DNA of 64,000 nt, taken from NCBI GenBank assembly GCA_003223215.1, contig QHYH01000093.1, forward strand, positions 62,001 to 126,000. Reading direction: 5' to 3'. The translations under genes and the position numbers were made by a program. Of this stretch, positions 32,114-40,917 are shown piece by piece; position 1 is the stretch's first letter, and the number at the start of each line of letters is the position of its first letter. The notes below the pieces were generated by a model, which saw nothing but the letters and a program-made list of their open reading frames with translations, was not told the origin of the DNA and ran no database searches. The stretch comes from Acidobacteriota bacterium (lineage in GTDB: Bacteria; Acidobacteriota; Terriglobia; Acidiferrales; UBA7541).

Positions 32114-34459
32114 ATGGTTCACAGCGGATGGACATCGCGAGCAGCAAGTCGTGTGGCGCGAGCGAAGCACCGGCTGACGGCAGCCTGCCTGGTGGCAGCG
32201 ATCGCCACAACTCCGAGCGCATATGGCCAACTGCGGGATTCCGCCGCGAAATTAATCGCGCGCACGATGGGCAATCCGGAATTTCGGCCGAAGTCCTTCC
32301 GCGGCGGCACTTGGCTCGGGAACGGCGATTTCTATCTGGACTTAGAACCCTCTGCATCGGGGATTGGCAGCGACATCGTGAAGTACGCGACCGCGACCGG
32401 TAAAAGAGAAATCTTCGTTCCGGCTGAACGTTTGATCCCCGCGGGCCAGACAACGCCGCTGCCTGTCGAGGATTACAGTCTCTCCCCGGACGGACACCGC
32501 GTTCTCGTGTTCAGCAACTCGAAAACCGTGTGGCGCCAGAACACGCGCGGTGATTATTGGGTCCTCGACCTCGCGAGCGGCGCGCTGCGCAAGCTCGGAG
32601 GCGACGCGCCGGCGTCGAGCCTGATGTTTGCGAAGTTTTCGCCGGACAACGGCAAAGTCGGCTACGTTCGTGCAAACAATATCTATGTGGAAGATCTGGC
32701 AAGCGGAAAAAGCACACAATTGACCTACGATGGCTCGGATACCACCATCAACGGAACATCCGACTGGGTGAATGAAGAAGAGTTCGATATTCGCGACGGC
32801 TTTGCCTGGAGCCCCGAGAGCCGCGCTATTGCCTTCTGGCAGTTCAACATCAGCGGCGTGCAAAAGTACACGCTGATTTACGACCTGGGCGCGCCGAGAG
32901 GCGAAATCGTCACCGGAATTCCCTATCCGGGCCTAGGGCCCTATCCCCACACCCTGGAATACCCGTATCCGCTGGCAGGTACGCAGAATTCCGCAGTTCG
33001 CGGGGGTGTCGTAAGCGCCGCGGGCGGGCCGGTGGTTTGGATGCAGGCGGCAGGAGATCCTCACAATCATTACATTCCGGAGATGGGCTGGGCGGATTTC
33101 GGCCATGTGCTGATTCAACACATGAACCGGTTGCAGAACCGGAACGAGTTTCTGCTGGCCGATGCGGCAACCGGCGCCTCGCGCACGCTGTTTGTGGATG
33201 AAGATCGGGCTTGGGTGGAGGCGAACCACGACGTTTCCTGGATCAATCAAGGGCGCGAATTCCTGGCGCTCAGCGAGCGCGACGGCTGGCGGCATTTGTA
33301 TCGTGTGGCGCGCGATTCTGGCAAGGCCCAGGTGGTTACGCGCGGCGATGCGGACATCGTCAGTGCGGATCGCGTTACTCCCGACGAAAAGTGGGTCTAC
33401 TTCATGGCCTCGCCTGAGAATGCGACGCAGCGTTACCTCTACCGCACGCGGCTGGACGGCACAGGGGCGTGGGAACGCCTGACGCCCGATCTGCCGGGTA
33501 CACATTCCTATACCATTTCGCCGAATGGCGAATGGGCTTTTCACACCTACTCTTCCTTCGATATGCCGCCCGCTTTTGACGTGGTGCACCTGCCCGATCA
33601 TAGAGTGATGAGAAAGACGATAGATAACGCCGCCATTGCCGGGCGTGTGAAGCCTCTATCGGGTGGGCCGGCGGAATTTATGAAGGTGGATGCGGGTAAC
33701 GGCCTGACGGTGGACGCGTGGCTGCTGAAGCCGCCGGATTTCGACTCGGCGAAAAAATATCCGCTGATCGTGTATGTCTATTCCGAGCCGGCCGGACAGA
33801 CCACGGCTGATCACTGGCCATCGCTGTTCAATCGCGCCTTAACCGGTGCCGGATATCTGGTTGCCAGCTTTGACAACCAGGGCACGCCTGCTCTACGGGG
33901 CCGCGAGTGGCGCAAGATGATCTACGGAAACGTTGGGCAGCTCTCCTCGCAAGAGCAAGCGACGGCCCTCGAGTCGCTCGAAAAAACTCATTCGTTCATC
34001 GATCCGAAACGCGTCGGAGTGTGGGGATGGAGCGGCGGCGGGACCGAGACGCTCAATCTGATGTTCCGCTACCCTGACGTTTACAGCGTGGGGGTATCGG
34101 TGGCTTCCGTGCCGGACCAGCGGTTGTACGACACGATCTACCAGGAGCGGTATTTGGGGTTGCCTCAGGACAGTCCAAAGGCCTACGAGCAAAGCTCGGC
34201 AATCAATTTTGCTTCCGGCCTGCGCGGCGATTTGCTGCTGATGCATGGCTCGGGAGATGACAACGTGCATTTCCAAGGGTTTGAACTGCTGGTCAACAGG
34301 TTGATTTCGTTGGGCAAGCAGTTCGATATGCGCATGTATCCGGGCCGGACGCACGCGATCTCCGAAGGCAAAGGTACGAACTTGGACGTCTTTACCAATA
34401 TTCTGGGCTACTTTGAAGAGCACTTGCCGCCGAAAGTGTCGAACACCGCGTCTCGCTGA
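32114..34459 (+). CDS. Dipeptidyl peptidase IV family serine protease (S9B), exported
   Basis: A 781-residue peptidase. After a signal peptide (LTAACLVAAIATTPSAYGQ) comes a DPP-IV N-terminal beta-propeller (about 80-520), including YSLSPDGHRVLVFSN and SDWVNEEEFDIRDGF; its double Glu (EE) is the motif that binds the substrate N-terminus. The C-terminal alpha/beta-hydrolase domain has Ser640 (GWSGGG), Asp715 (GSGDDNVHF) and His747 (RTHAI) in the right order. It removes X-Pro or X-Ala dipeptides from peptides in the periplasm or outside the cell. ATG 32114 has GGGAGGAG immediately upstream. The gene follows rimI after 148 bases. Confidence 0.93.
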   Translation: MVHSGWTSRAASRVARAKHRLTAACLVAAIATTPSAYGQLRDSAAKLIARTMGNPEFRPKSFRGGTWLGNGDFYLDLEPSASGIGSDIVKYATATGKREIFVPAERLIPAGQTTPLPVEDYSLSPDGHRVLVFSNSKTVWRQNTRGDYWVLDLASGALRKLGGDAPASSLMFAKFSPDNGKVGYVRANNIYVEDLASGKSTQLTYDGSDTTINGTSDWVNEEEFDIRDGFAWSPESRAIAFWQFNISGVQKYTLIYDLGAPRGEIVTGIPYPGLGPYPHTLEYPYPLAGTQNSAVRGGVVSAAGGPVVWMQAAGDPHNHYIPEMGWADFGHVLIQHMNRLQNRNEFLLADAATGASRTLFVDEDRAWVEANHDVSWINQGREFLALSERDGWRHLYRVARDSGKAQVVTRGDADIVSADRVTPDEKWVYFMASPENATQRYLYRTRLDGTGAWERLTPDLPGTHSYTISPNGEWAFHTYSSFDMPPAFDVVHLPDHRVMRKTIDNAAIAGRVKPLSGGPAEFMKVDAGNGLTVDAWLLKPPDFDSAKKYPLIVYVYSEPAGQTTADHWPSLFNRALTGAGYLVASFDNQGTPALRGREWRKMIYGNVGQLSSQEQATALESLEKTHSFIDPKRVGVWGWSGGGTETLNLMFRYPDVYSVGVSVASVPDQRLYDTIYQERYLGLPQDSPKAYEQSSAINFASGLRGDLLLMHGSGDDNVHFQGFELLVNRLISLGKQFDMRMYPGRTHAISEGKGTNLDVFTNILGYFEEHLPPKVSNTASR

Positions 34460-34580
34460 AACCGCGACACCTGCTGGTTGGCGTCGTTTGTTCCGGCCGC
34501 TTGCATCGGCCGGAGGAATGCCTTCGCGGATGGAGGTTGCCTGCGAAAGCGCACCGGACCGAAATACTGCCAGTTGCCTC

Positions 34581-34608
34581 TTGACGTGGCTCGGCGAAGT
34601 GGTATCGT
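34581..34608 (+). promoter_or_regulatory. Putative sigma-70 promoter before the DUF465 gene
   Basis: TTGACG (34581-34586) and TATCGT (34603-34608) are separated by 16 bases. The start codon at 34659 is about 45 bases downstream of the expected transcription start. The hexamers match five and four of six positions. Confidence 0.4.
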
Positions 34609-34658
34609 TCGCTCATGTAGTATTCACATTCCATTAACGAAATCGTCAGGAGGAACGC

Positions 34659-34916
34659 ATGGCAAGCGCGCAGCGGGCACCTCGGGACGTGCTTCTCCAG
34701 GCAGACGCTGACTATCGGCGTCTGGCAGAGCAGCACCGGCAGTACGATTTAGAACTTCAACGCATCTCCAAGTCTCCCTACCTCAATGCAGAAGACCTCC
34801 TGGAAGAAATCAAACTGAAAAAGATGAAGCTCCACTGTAAGGATGAAATGGAGCGGATTGCTGCGCGGATTCTGCGGGAGCAGCAGGATCCAAGCAATAC
34901 CAGCTTTGCGGCATAG
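34659..34916 (+). CDS. Small coiled-coil protein, DUF465 (YdcH-like)
   Basis: An 85-residue, highly charged, helical protein. The core DADYRRLAEQHRQYDLELQRI and the C-terminal EEIKLKKMKLHCKDEMERIA match the YdcH/DUF465 family: two helices joined by a short turn (SPYLNAEDL). Function is unknown in any species. ATG 34659 has CAGGAGG at optimal spacing, and a candidate promoter lies at 34581-34608. psd follows after 78 bases. Confidence 0.85.
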   Translation: MASAQRAPRDVLLQADADYRRLAEQHRQYDLELQRISKSPYLNAEDLLEEIKLKKMKLHCKDEMERIAARILREQQDPSNTSFAA

Positions 34917-34994
34917 GAAACTGTCGTAGAATGGCCATGCTTGCTCGCCTCGGCTGAAACGCGAGCGAAAAGGCGGAGGTCTACGCGCGTCAGC

Positions 34995-35681
34995 ATGGTC
35001 AAAGAAGGCTATTACTTTGGGCTGCCGCCGCTCGTAGCCGGTGGCGCCGCTCTCCTGCTTCATTGGTATCTTTCCGCCGCTGTATCGGTGTTCCTTGCTC
35101 TGTTTGTGTTCTCTTTCTTTCGTGATCCGGATCGCGTGATTCCCGCGGAACCTGGCGCGGTCGTGTCGCCCGCCGACGGCCGAGTGGTGGTTGTAACGGA
35201 AGAGGAAAACGCCGGGCGCCCCGGCCAGCGCCTGAGCGTTTTCCTGGCGATCTGGAACGTGCACGTGAACCGCGCCCCTGCCTCCGGAACGATAACGAAC
35301 CTGGATTACCGCCCGGGGAAATTTCTCGCCGCAATGCGCGAACGGGCCTCGCTCGAAAATGAACAGAACGTGTTTACGCTTTCGACCGAAGCTGGCGAAA
35401 TGGTATTCAAGCAGATTGCCGGACTCATTGCGCGGCGAGTAGTCTCTTGGAAGAGGCCGGGCGAACCAGTCCTTCGCGGAGAGCGCATCGGGCTGGTGCG
35501 CTTCGGCTCCCGTGTGGATGTTTGGCTGCCTAAGGGGGCGGAGATACTAGTGAAGACAGGAGAGCATGTGAAGGGCGGCTCCAGCCTGATTGCCAGGTGG
35601 CCAGCGAAGCGTACTTCGAATCGGTCGGAGGGGAAGGGTGCGGCGGAAGCAAATCTGGCGGCGACGGGGAAGCCGTCGTGA
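34995..35681 (+). CDS. psd: Phosphatidylserine decarboxylase (short form)
   Basis: A 228-residue pyruvoyl-dependent enzyme converting phosphatidylserine to phosphatidylethanolamine at the inner membrane. A hydrophobic N-terminus (LPPLVAGGAALLLHWYLSAAV) anchors it. Motifs: FFRDPDRVIP, SPADGRVVVV, LAIWNVHVNRAP, and the self-cleavage site near RFGSRVDVW (Ser172 would become the pyruvoyl group). Length matches the small archaeal/actinobacterial-type Psd. ATG 34995 (MVKEGYYFG) matches the family start. The tail after IARWPAKR is low complexity. pssA follows, so the two sequential steps of PE synthesis are adjacent. Confidence 0.93.
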   Translation: MVKEGYYFGLPPLVAGGAALLLHWYLSAAVSVFLALFVFSFFRDPDRVIPAEPGAVVSPADGRVVVVTEEENAGRPGQRLSVFLAIWNVHVNRAPASGTITNLDYRPGKFLAAMRERASLENEQNVFTLSTEAGEMVFKQIAGLIARRVVSWKRPGEPVLRGERIGLVRFGSRVDVWLPKGAEILVKTGEHVKGGSSLIARWPAKRTSNRSEGKGAAEANLAATGKPS

Positions 35682-35757
35682 CCGTGCTCGCGAGCAATCC
35701 GCTGCCGACCTTGCGCAAGGAACTGTCGCGCCCGGCGCTTCGACCGAGGAGCAAGCC

Positions 35758-36594
35758 ATGATTCCCACCGCGGCGCCCGACCAACACGAGATTCCCTTCA
35801 CCGAGCGGCGGTTTCGCCGCCAAAGGTTTCGCCGGCGCGGCATCTTTCTCCTGCCGAGCTTATTCACGGTTGGAAATCTTCTTTGCGGCTGGTATGCGTC
35901 GGCTGTCGCACTGACCGGCAACGGAGACGATCTGGACCGCGCAGCGAAAGCCATTGGCTTGGCGATCCTGTTCGATTCGCTGGACGGGCGGTTGGCCCGC
36001 TTACTGAAAGCAAATACCGATTTTGGCGTTCAGTTCGACTCGCTCGCCGATGTCGTCAGCTTCGGAATTGCGCCGGCCTTGCTTTCCTACGCCTGGGGCG
36101 TCCAGTACCTGCCGGGGTTTGGACATTCTGCGCTCATTCAACAGATCGGACATTTCGGGTGGTGGTTCTGCTTCGCGTTTGTTGTCTGTTGCGCCTGGCG
36201 GCTCGCGCGTTTCAACGTGCAGGGCATGGCTCCGGGAGGCTCGAAGTATTTCATTGGAATGCCCACTCCCGCCGCGGCGGGAGTGATTGCAGCAACGGTC
36301 CACGCCTTTCCGGCACCACTGCAGGATGACAGGTGGTCCATCGTGTGGATCTGTATCACGCTGGCTTTGGCCGCGCTTATGACCAGCACCATTCGGTTTT
36401 ACAGTTTCAAAGACATCCCCTGGACGCGTAAGCAGCCGTCCCTTGCCGTGGTCCTCCTGGCGCTGCTCTGCGCGGCGATCTGGAGGTGGTCGGAGTCGGT
36501 TTTGTTTCTGATAGCGTCCTCCTATGCGATTGTTGGGGTCATCTTGCATGTCCTTCGTTTTGCACGGCACCGGCTGGCTTCGCGGACGGTGTGA
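35758..36594 (+). CDS. pssA: CDP-diacylglycerol-serine O-phosphatidyltransferase
   Basis: A 278-residue integral membrane enzyme making phosphatidylserine from CDP-diacylglycerol and L-serine. The CDP-alcohol phosphotransferase signature is complete: DSLDGRLARLLKANTDFG then QFDSLAD, fitting D-x2-DG-x2-AR-x8-G-x3-D-x3-D. About seven hydrophobic segments follow, including FLIASSYAIVGVILHVL. ATG 35758 has GAGGAG upstream; the frame is open further upstream but overlaps psd and is Arg-rich. It sits directly after psd and four bases before the next gene. Confidence 0.93.
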   Translation: MIPTAAPDQHEIPFTERRFRRQRFRRRGIFLLPSLFTVGNLLCGWYASAVALTGNGDDLDRAAKAIGLAILFDSLDGRLARLLKANTDFGVQFDSLADVVSFGIAPALLSYAWGVQYLPGFGHSALIQQIGHFGWWFCFAFVVCCAWRLARFNVQGMAPGGSKYFIGMPTPAAAGVIAATVHAFPAPLQDDRWSIVWICITLALAALMTSTIRFYSFKDIPWTRKQPSLAVVLLALLCAAIWRWSESVLFLIASSYAIVGVILHVLRFARHRLASRTV

Positions 36595-36597
36595 TTC

Positions 36598-37626
36598 ATG
36601 CCTTCGATCGAAAGGGAATCTCAACGTATTGTAATTGCCGGTGCGTCTTCGCTGGTCGGCGCGGAGTTGAAGACGCTGCTCGAAGAGGGTCAGTTTTCCG
36701 GCTGGGATTTGCGGTTATTGGATGAGGAAGCGGCGGCGGGAACGCTGACCGAAGCAGGCGGAGAACCCGTTGTGATCCAGCCCGTGGACGAGGGCAGTTT
36801 CGAACGCGCGCGCTTCGTTTTCTTCACCGGGTCTCCTCAATTTGTTGAGACCAACCTCGCTGCTGCACTCGCGGCTGGGGCGGTGGCCATCGACTTTACG
36901 GGCAAAATCTCAACGAAAGACCAGCCCTCTAGCCCCTGGTTTCCCAAGCTTGATGAGTTTTGGAGCACTCCAATTGGTCCAAAAGTTCAACCAAACGGCA
37001 CGCACTTCTGGATTCCTTCGGCTGCTGCCGTTGCCGCCACTTCGCTCTCCTTCGGGCTGAGACCGGTTGGACTGAAGAGACTGAGCATTACTTTCCTTCG
37101 GCCGGTCTCCGAAGCGGGAAGGGAGGGAATCGAAGAACTCGAGAGCCAGACCGGTCGGTTGCTCTCCTTGCAATCTGTCGGGAAGCCGGTTTTCGACACC
37201 CAGGTTGCCTTCAACCTGTTGGAGCGATATGGGCCTGCGAGCCGGCAGAACCTCGCTGCGGTCGGCAAAGCTCTTCGTGAAGAGATCACTGCGTGCGTCT
37301 CGAATCAGAGAGCGGTACTGCCGGCCCTGCAGGTGCTTCACGCGCCAACGTTTTACGGGGTGATGTTTTCTGCCTGTGCGGAACTGGATCCTGGGGTAGC
37401 GGATAAGGAATCGGTCAGCAACGCGTGTCGGGAAGCTGGGTTTTCCGTGGTAAGAGACGAGGACTGCACCCCAAGCAACGTCAGCGCTGCGGGGGAAAAT
37501 ACCATCCAGCTTGGCCTTCCGCAATCGGACCCAACGGTCCACGGAACATGGTGGTTTTGGGGAGCGGCAGACAATGTTCGATTACCCGCATGGAATGCCG
37601 TGAGGCTGGCGGAGAAGCTCTTGTGA
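36598..37626 (+). CDS. Aspartate-semialdehyde-dehydrogenase-like protein lacking the catalytic Cys
   Basis: A 342-residue protein with the two-domain architecture of ASADH/USG-1. The N-terminal Rossmann domain begins IVIAGASSLVGAELKTLLEE and includes the family's FFTGSPQFVETN and AGAVAIDFTG. A dimerisation domain follows, with LRPVSEAGREGIEELESQT and the late HAPTFYGVMFS. In active ASADH the Cys lies in a P-N-C-S-T loop; here the equivalent is IPSAAAVAATSLSFGL, with no Cys. Catalysis as ASADH is therefore unlikely. The related E. coli USG-1 protein is likewise of unknown function. Its position between pssA and lptE (start GTGA overlap with lptE) points to an envelope-related or regulatory role, which is inference. 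Confidence 0.8.
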   Translation: MPSIERESQRIVIAGASSLVGAELKTLLEEGQFSGWDLRLLDEEAAAGTLTEAGGEPVVIQPVDEGSFERARFVFFTGSPQFVETNLAAALAAGAVAIDFTGKISTKDQPSSPWFPKLDEFWSTPIGPKVQPNGTHFWIPSAAAVAATSLSFGLRPVGLKRLSITFLRPVSEAGREGIEELESQTGRLLSLQSVGKPVFDTQVAFNLLERYGPASRQNLAAVGKALREEITACVSNQRAVLPALQVLHAPTFYGVMFSACAELDPGVADKESVSNACREAGFSVVRDEDCTPSNVSAAGENTIQLGLPQSDPTVHGTWWFWGAADNVRLPAWNAVRLAEKLL

Positions 37627-38147
37627 GGATCGGACGAACCGCCTTTGCGGTTGTGGCGGCAAGCGCACTCCTTGCCGGCTGCGGCTACCGCGTTGCGGGG
37701 CGCAGTGATGGGCTGCCGAAAAGCATTCACGTGATTGCCGTGCCGGCGCTGGAAAATAAGACCACAAGTTACAGGATCGAGCAGAGATTGACAGCGGCGA
37801 CGGTGCACGAGTTTTTGGCGAAGACGCCCTATCGCGTGGTGTCCGACCCGGCTACGAGCGACGCGGTGCTGCGCGGGAAAGTGCTCAGTCTGGAGGCGGT
37901 CCCACTGCTGTTTGACACCACCACGGGGCGGGCCACGACGATGCTGGTGACGGTGAAGTGCGAGGTCAACTTGGAGGACCGCGAGACAGGAAGACTGCTC
38001 TATCACACGGACAACTTTCTGTTTCGCAACCAATACGAGATTTCGACCGATGTGAAAAGCTTCTTCGAAGAGCAGGATCCGGCTCTCGACCGGCTGGCGC
38101 AGGATTTTGCCGCGCGGCTGGTGGCAGTGGTGACGGAGAACTACTAG
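37623..38147 (+). CDS. lptE: LPS-assembly lipoprotein LptE
   Basis: A 174-residue lipoprotein. GTG 37623 overlaps the previous stop (GTGA). The signal peptide ends in a lipobox LLAGC (Cys20). The body shows the LptE pattern: CGYRVAGRSDGLPKSIHVIAVP, ENKTTSYRIEQRLTAATVHEF, then DAVLRGKVLSLE and QYEISTDVKSFFEEQDPALDRLA. LptE plugs the LptD barrel and delivers LPS to the outer leaflet, which confirms a diderm envelope. The longer in-frame sequence upstream is part of the previous gene in another frame. Confidence 0.9.
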   Translation: MRIGRTAFAVVAASALLAGCGYRVAGRSDGLPKSIHVIAVPALENKTTSYRIEQRLTAATVHEFLAKTPYRVVSDPATSDAVLRGKVLSLEAVPLLFDTTTGRATTMLVTVKCEVNLEDRETGRLLYHTDNFLFRNQYEISTDVKSFFEEQDPALDRLAQDFAARLVAVVTENY

Positions 38148-38305
38148 AAAGGGCTAAAAAGCGGCTCCAGCCTTTCGAATGATTTGCCCTGCCAGCACCG
38201 CTCCGGACGAGCGGAGAAAAGGGAAGCCTCGAGCCAACTTAAAGTATTACTTGAAGGAGCTCCAAGCGTTGATCGGTTGCGATTTGGCCGGAGAGGCAAG
38301 GCTAA

Positions 38306-39361
38306 ATGACGCGCATTTCGGCGAATGAACTGCTGTCGCGGCTGGAGAAGGGGAAGGCCATCCCTGCCATTTTGCTGCTGGGAGAAGAGCCTTATTTGCG
38401 GGACCGTTGCCGGGCGCTGCTGATGGAGAGATACGTGCCGGATGCGGCGCGGCCCTGGGCCGTGTCGCGATATTCGGCGGACCGCAGAGAGACGCAAGCG
38501 GCGCTCGAACAGGCGCAAACCATGGCCATGCTTTCCCCGGTACAATTGGTTTTCCTCGAGGACGCCGAGGCCATCGAAAGCCTCGGCGAGAAAAGCCGCG
38601 ATGATGCCGTCGAGCTTCTTGCCGCTTACCTGAATGATCCGGCGCCATTCACCGTGCTGGTGATCGAAGCCCTGCGATTGGATCAGAGAATGAAGTGGGG
38701 AAAGTTGCTGACAGAGAAAGCGCTGGTGGTAGAGTGCGGGCTGGGCGAAAACCTCGACGAGCGCCAGGCCGCCGCGGTGGCGCTGGCTGGCGCGATGGGT
38801 AAAGAGCAGGGCGTCGCCTTCGAACCTGGAGCGGCCGAAGACTTGGCGGAGTTCGTGGCCGCGGATTTAATGCGGCTCAGGACGGAAATCGGCAAGCTCG
38901 GAACGTTTGCGGCGGGGAGAAAACAGATTCGACGCGAAGACGTCCGCGCTCTGGTGGTTTCGGAAAAAACGACTACGGTTTGGGAACTGGCAGCCATGCT
39001 GGCCTCGCGCCAGGGAAAGAAAGCTCTCGAGTTTCTGGACCGTCTGTTGCGCGAAGGCGAAGAGCCGCTGCAAATGCTGGGCGCGATGACTTGGATGTAC
39101 CGCAAGCTGATCGAAGCCAGCGAGCTACGCGGCGTCACGAACGGCTGGGGGGCGGCGCGAGCGCTCGCGATGCGCCCGGAGCAGGCGCAATTGGCGCTCG
39201 AGAGCGCAAGAAAAATTCCGAAAGCGCATTTGCTCGCGGGATTAGCCGCGTTGCAGCGAGCCGATGAACGGCTGAAAGGTGGCAGGGAAGACGCCCGCGC
39301 CGTGATGGAGTTTTTGATCGCGGAATTAACTGGCGGAGAAGCCTTGGCGGCACGCCGTTAG
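38306..39361 (+). CDS. holA: DNA polymerase III, delta subunit
   Basis: A 351-residue clamp-loader subunit that opens the beta sliding clamp. The N-terminal AAA-like domain begins AILLLGEEPYLRDRCRALL; the middle includes LVFLEDAEAIESL and LVIEALRLDQRMKWGKLL. The C-terminal collar domain has TTVWELAAMLASRQGKKALEFLD, broken by GEEPLQMLGAMTWMYRKLIEAS. No Walker A is expected in delta. It follows lptE after 158 bases. A 7-bp hairpin without a T-run (39375-39393) separates it from the convergent gene. Confidence 0.88.
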   Translation: MTRISANELLSRLEKGKAIPAILLLGEEPYLRDRCRALLMERYVPDAARPWAVSRYSADRRETQAALEQAQTMAMLSPVQLVFLEDAEAIESLGEKSRDDAVELLAAYLNDPAPFTVLVIEALRLDQRMKWGKLLTEKALVVECGLGENLDERQAAAVALAGAMGKEQGVAFEPGAAEDLAEFVAADLMRLRTEIGKLGTFAAGRKQIRREDVRALVVSEKTTTVWELAAMLASRQGKKALEFLDRLLREGEEPLQMLGAMTWMYRKLIEASELRGVTNGWGAARALAMRPEQAQLALESARKIPKAHLLAGLAALQRADERLKGGREDARAVMEFLIAELTGGEALAARR

Positions 39362-39374
39362 AGGATTTCCGCTG

Positions 39375-39393
39375 ACCGGCGCATTCCGCCGGT
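39375..39393. terminator. Weak hairpin between convergent genes
   Basis: A perfect 7-bp stem (accggcg/cgccggt) with a five-base loop lies between the stops of holA (+) and the YCII-ABM gene (-). No T-run follows on either strand, so intrinsic termination would be poor. Confidence 0.3.
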
Positions 39394-39401
39394 TGGTGAT
39401 A

Positions 39402-40022
39402 CTAGGTGTGGTCCGAGAGTGTGATCTCGGAGTGGCGCACGCGGCGGTCGAAGTCAGTCAGCAGCGCGGCGGCTTCGGGAGCGACGACCGCGGCTTCCAG
39501 GTCAGGGCCGGCGAAGGCGCGGATGGCATCGAGCGAGCGCCAGCTGGTCTCGACGAAAATCTCCACTGCATTGCCCGTCTGACGAGTAGAAACAGTAGCT
39601 CCCAGAAAACCGGCGACGCGGCGTAGTTCCGGAAGCACGCTCTTCGAAAAATGCTCGAGATACTTCGGCAACTGCGCCTCCGTGGTGCGCGCCGACCAGT
39701 GGCGGAGGATGGCGCCGGATGCCCTGGCAGCGGGGGAGCGTTGTTCGTTGCCAACGACGACTTTCCAGGGGCGCACTTCCCACTTTTTGACCAGACCACT
39801 CACGACGTAAGGATCTTTCCGGGCGAATTCTTCAACCTTGCTCCGGTCATCGACTCGAAATACCAGCAAAGCACGGTCGACGGGATCATCGAACGCGCCC
39901 GCGAGCAGCAATTCCCCGCGCTCGCGGACTTCTCTGGCCATAAGCAAATGCATTTCGCGGAATTCCGCGCGCCGGGCCACATAGTCATCCACGGTGTCAT
40001 AGAACAATGCGTAGTAGCTCAT
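39402..40022 (-). CDS. YCII domain fused to an ABM-like domain
   Basis: A 206-residue two-domain protein. Residues 1-90 are a YciI-like domain (YYALFYDTVDDYVARRAEFREMHL; GELLLAGAFDDPVDRALLVF; DPYVVSGLVKKWEVRPW) with the family's conserved His and Asp. Residues 105-200 form an ABM/dabb-type domain (LRHWSARTTEAQLPKYLEHF; FLGATVSTRQTGNAVEIFVE; AIRAFAGPDLEAAVVAPEA). Both are ferredoxin-like dimeric alpha-beta barrels, so the fusion may fold as a pseudo-dimer. Activity is unknown. Start ATG 40022 has GGAG upstream. rpsT lies 159 bases upstream on the same strand. Confidence 0.8.
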   Translation of the reverse strand: MSYYALFYDTVDDYVARRAEFREMHLLMAREVRERGELLLAGAFDDPVDRALLVFRVDDRSKVEEFARKDPYVVSGLVKKWEVRPWKVVVGNEQRSPAARASGAILRHWSARTTEAQLPKYLEHFSKSVLPELRRVAGFLGATVSTRQTGNAVEIFVETSWRSLDAIRAFAGPDLEAAVVAPEAAALLTDFDRRVRHSEITLSDHT

Positions 40023-40181
40023 ATCCGGCTCCGCTACAACGAGTGAACCAGCCAATTGTAAGGGCAATCCCTTGTGATTTGGTCTTTTCGAGAAAAATAG
40101 AAAGACGCGGCTGCTCGAGCTTCTCGACTCTGAGGAGGGAAGAGCGGTCTGAAAGCGGAGACGGAAAACCTGCAAACGGCC

Positions 40182-40487
40182 TTACTTCGCCGCCTTGGCC
40201 TTAACGGCGTTGTAAGCAAGGGTTAAACGCGACTTGTAGCGGTTGCCGGTATTTTCGTGCAGCACGCCCTTGGTAATGGCCTGGTCGATGGCAGACATGG
40301 TGGGGTAGAGCAGATTGCCCGCCGCGGTGGGGTCACCCGCGGTGAGAGCGGTGCGAAAGCGGCGCATCATGGTGCGGACGCGTGTGCGGTTGATGCGGTT
40401 GACTTGGGCCCGTTGACGAGCTTGCGCCGCGCGCTTCAAAACCGACTTTTTCTTCTTCTTGACTTTGGTAGGCTGTCCCTGGGCCAT
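40182..40487 (-). CDS. rpsT: 30S ribosomal protein S20
   Basis: A 101-residue, strongly basic protein. It starts with a Lys-rich stretch (TKVKKKKKSVLKRAAQARQRAQVNRI), then RTRVRTMMRRFRTALTAG, DQAITKGVLHENTGNRYKSRL and an Ala/Lys-rich end, matching S20 in order and length (slightly long at the N-terminus). S20 binds 16S rRNA early in 30S assembly. ATG 40487 has AAGGAG upstream, and a good promoter lies 35-63 bases further up. Confidence 0.95.
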   Translation of the reverse strand: MAQGQPTKVKKKKKSVLKRAAQARQRAQVNRINRTRVRTMMRRFRTALTAGDPTAAGNLLYPTMSAIDQAITKGVLHENTGNRYKSRLTLAYNAVKAKAAK

Positions 40488-40521
40488 CTATTGCTCCTTG
40501 GGCGTATTATCCAAGTTTCTA

Positions 40522-40550
40522 ACGTTAAACGAGGCTTCTAGCTTTGTCAA
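40522..40550 (-). promoter_or_regulatory. Sigma-70 promoter of rpsT
   Basis: On the minus strand a perfect TTGACA (40550-40545) is followed after 17 bases by TAACGT (40527-40522). The transcription start would be near 40515, about 28 bases before the rpsT start codon. Confidence 0.6.
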
Positions 40551-40917
40551 ACGCGGGAAAAGTCGGTCGCACAGCGGTCAAACCGGTGCTCATGGGAATC
40601 CTATCCGGCGTAGGCGGAGCCGTCGCGGGCTTCTCGCCATGAGTATTACTGGTCAGACTCGATTGGCTTGATGGTCCAGGGGGATGTTTGTTTTCCGGCT
40701 TGTCTTCGTGCCAGCGATGGCTTCGGGTCTCTACGGATACAGGTCGTCCTTAACCGGGATGCAAACCCGCGGCGAGGTGCAAAATTCAGACTAACCCACC
40801 ACCCAAAGGTCCACTTGAAGCTGCCACGGAGCAGCAGCCCATCAGGCCCGCCGCCGCGGCTGGCGGGATTGCTGCGGGAAGGACTGGTTCTCCAAGCCGC
40901 CCAAAAAGCACGACGAG
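40551..40917. other. Intergenic region before the AAA+ gene
   Basis: A 367-base region between the rpsT promoter and the TTG start of the AAA+ gene. Reading backwards from 40918 in the AAA+ frame, the sequence stays open to a stop at 40816-40818 and translates plausibly close to the start (DWFSKPPKKHDELRLL) but has no ATG, GTG or TTG. No terminator, tRNA or repeat was recognised. Confidence 0.4.
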
